Shown here in pieces: positions 6,311 through 7,167 of a stretch of DNA of 7,167 bases. A program made the translations under genes and the position numbers. The stretch is from Candidatus Avoscillospira stercoripullorum. GTDB taxonomy: Bacteria; Bacillota; Clostridia; Oscillospirales; Oscillospiraceae. Position 1 is the first letter of the stretch; each line of letters begins with the position of its first letter. The DNA is taken from NCBI GenBank assembly GCA_018712905.1, contig DVGD01000277.1:1-7167 (forward strand), read 5' to 3'. A model generated the notes under the pieces. It was not told the origin of the DNA, made no database searches, and saw only the letters and a list, made by a program, of their open reading frames with translations.

Positions 6311-7167
6311 CTATTCACGCACAACTCCTACACTGCGGATTCCGTAATAGCGGAAGGATTCCACAGCAGCGGGGGTGAGCTCCTCGCCGCAGACGGCGAT
6401 GGGCACCGCCGGCGGGCAGCCCACCTGAACGTCAGCGAGAATCCTGCCCACCGCTTCAGAAACGGGCACCGTCTCCCGAGGGGCAAACATGGCCGCCCGG
6501 ATGCTCATCCGCACCGGCGGCAGCGGCAGCGCCGGCGGCGCCGGTTCCACCGGACTTCGCCGTGGGAGCGCCAAAAGGGCTTCCTCCAAAGCATCCAAGG
6601 GCATCTCCGGTGCGAACATCAGCACCAGGAAGTCCGGGTCTGCAAACTCGCAGACCATATTCCGCGCCTCCAGGTATTGGGCAAGCTCCGTACCCAGATA
6701 GCCATACGCCTTGGGGCAGAGGGTGAGCTTCATGGGCTCCTGGCCGTAGAGGGAGAAGCCATGGGCGGCAAGACGCCTTTTGAGGGCGGCGAGCCGTTGG
6801 GCCTGCTGCGCCAATTGGCTTGGAAATCCCTCTGCAAGCGCCCGGTTGGCAAGATCCAAAGATTGAAGGATCAGATACGAAGGGCTGGTGGAACCAAAAA
6901 GCGCCATGGCTCCTTTGGCCTCGGGCAATAAATCTTCGTGCTTGGAAGCGATGTGCAGATACGCCCCGCCGGTGAGCACCGGCAGGGTTTTATGCGCCGA
7001 ATCACAGCACAAATCCGCCCCCAGATCCATGGGATGGAGAGACTTTGGCAGAAACTTGAGATAGGCGCCGTGGGCGTTGTCCACCAGCAGGAGCATGCCG
7101 CGGTCATGGCAAACCTTGGATAATGCCGCGAGATCCGCCATGTGCCCCAGGTAGTCGGGGCTGGTGA
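6311..7167 (-). CDS. PLP-dependent Orn/Lys/Arg decarboxylase-family protein, 5' end missing
   Basis: The frame is open through the right edge, so only the C-terminal part (about 285 residues) is seen. It enters with TSPDYLGHMADL, a conserved segment of fold-type I Orn/Lys/Arg decarboxylases, so the ATG at 7141 is internal and not the start. The motif LLLVDNAHGAYL carries the Asp expected to pair with the PLP ring nitrogen (codon 7081-7079). DSAHKTLPVLTGGAYL carries the PLP Schiff-base Lys (codon 6991-6989). STSPSYLILQSLD is also typical. A proline-rich linker (6512-6553) leads to a shortened C-terminal domain with VGCPPAVPIAVCGEEL, in place of the usual PPG(I/V)P-type motif. Relatives decarboxylate arginine, lysine or ornithine to polyamine precursors, but the substrate cannot be read here. 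Many compact clostridial homologues, like B. subtilis YaaO, are uncharacterised and often named aminotransferases. It ends with TAG, 3 bases past the shared terminator. Confidence 0.88.
   Translation of the reverse strand, partial: TSPDYLGHMADLAALSKVCHDRGMLLLVDNAHGAYLKFLPKSLHPMDLGADLCCDSAHKTLPVLTGGAYLHIASKHEDLLPEAKGAMALFGSTSPSYLILQSLDLANRALAEGFPSQLAQQAQRLAALKRRLAAHGFSLYGQEPMKLTLCPKAYGYLGTELAQYLEARNMVCEFADPDFLVLMFAPEMPLDALEEALLALPRRSPVEPAPPALPLPPVRMSIRAAMFAPRETVPVSEAVGRILADVQVGCPPAVPIAVCGEELTPAAVESFRYYGIRSVGVVRE

Noticed and set aside
6512..6553. GC-rich, repeat-like GGCAGC/GCCGGC tract
   Set aside because: It encodes the Pro/Ala-rich linker of the decarboxylase-family protein and has no regular repeat unit, so it is coding bias and not an independent repeat.
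6287..6931. 214-codon plus-strand open frame starting inside the second terminator
   Set aside because: Its start lies in the hairpin loop, and the rest is antisense to the decarboxylase-family gene. The product is Arg/Gly/His-rich without a domain.

Overview
The window looks like ordinary chromosomal DNA from a GC-rich member of the Clostridia, most likely a gut Oscillospiraceae/Ruminococcaceae-type bacterium. This placement is inferred from protein style: a GlpK beginning ALDAGTTSNRCILF, a CBS/DRTGG family II pyrophosphatase, a compact Orn/Lys/Arg decarboxylase-fold protein and strong AGGAGG ribosome binding sites. No species can be named from the sequence alone. I see no mobile element, CRISPR array, tRNA, rRNA or phage gene.

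Layout, left to right. (1) 1-1701, plus strand: the 3' part of a membrane sensor histidine kinase, cut by the left edge. It has a large extracytoplasmic domain, one visible transmembrane segment and a complete HisKA/HATPase core. (2) 1704-1748: a nested inverted repeat between convergent genes, acting as a terminator. (3) 4552-1756, minus strand: a two-gene unit of an M18 (aspartyl-type) aminopeptidase followed 19 bp later by glycerol kinase glpK. (4) 4587-4621: a perfect 14-bp inverted repeat between the divergent aminopeptidase and pyrophosphatase genes. Each arm carries an extended -10 promoter (TGATATACT), one pointing each way. (5) 4646-6262, plus strand: a 538-residue family II inorganic pyrophosphatase with CBS-DRTGG-CBS regulatory inserts, starting at TTG. 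(6) 6269-6307: a 16-bp-stem bidirectional terminator. (7) 7167-6311, minus strand: the C-terminal part of a PLP-dependent Orn/Lys/Arg decarboxylase-family protein, cut by the right edge.

The genes do not form one obvious pathway. Glycerol kinase feeds glycerol 3-phosphate to glycolysis and lipids, the aminopeptidase trims peptides, and the pyrophosphatase clears PPi under adenine-nucleotide control. The kinase and the decarboxylase-like protein belong to neighbouring units that continue outside the window. The most interesting non-coding signal is the symmetric divergent promoter at 4587-4621, where the two transcription units probably compete for RNA polymerase or share an operator. The most interesting coding signals are the unrecognised sensor domain of the kinase and the loss, in GlpK, of the histidine that HPr phosphorylates in many low-GC Firmicutes. 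I found no convincing new multi-gene system here.
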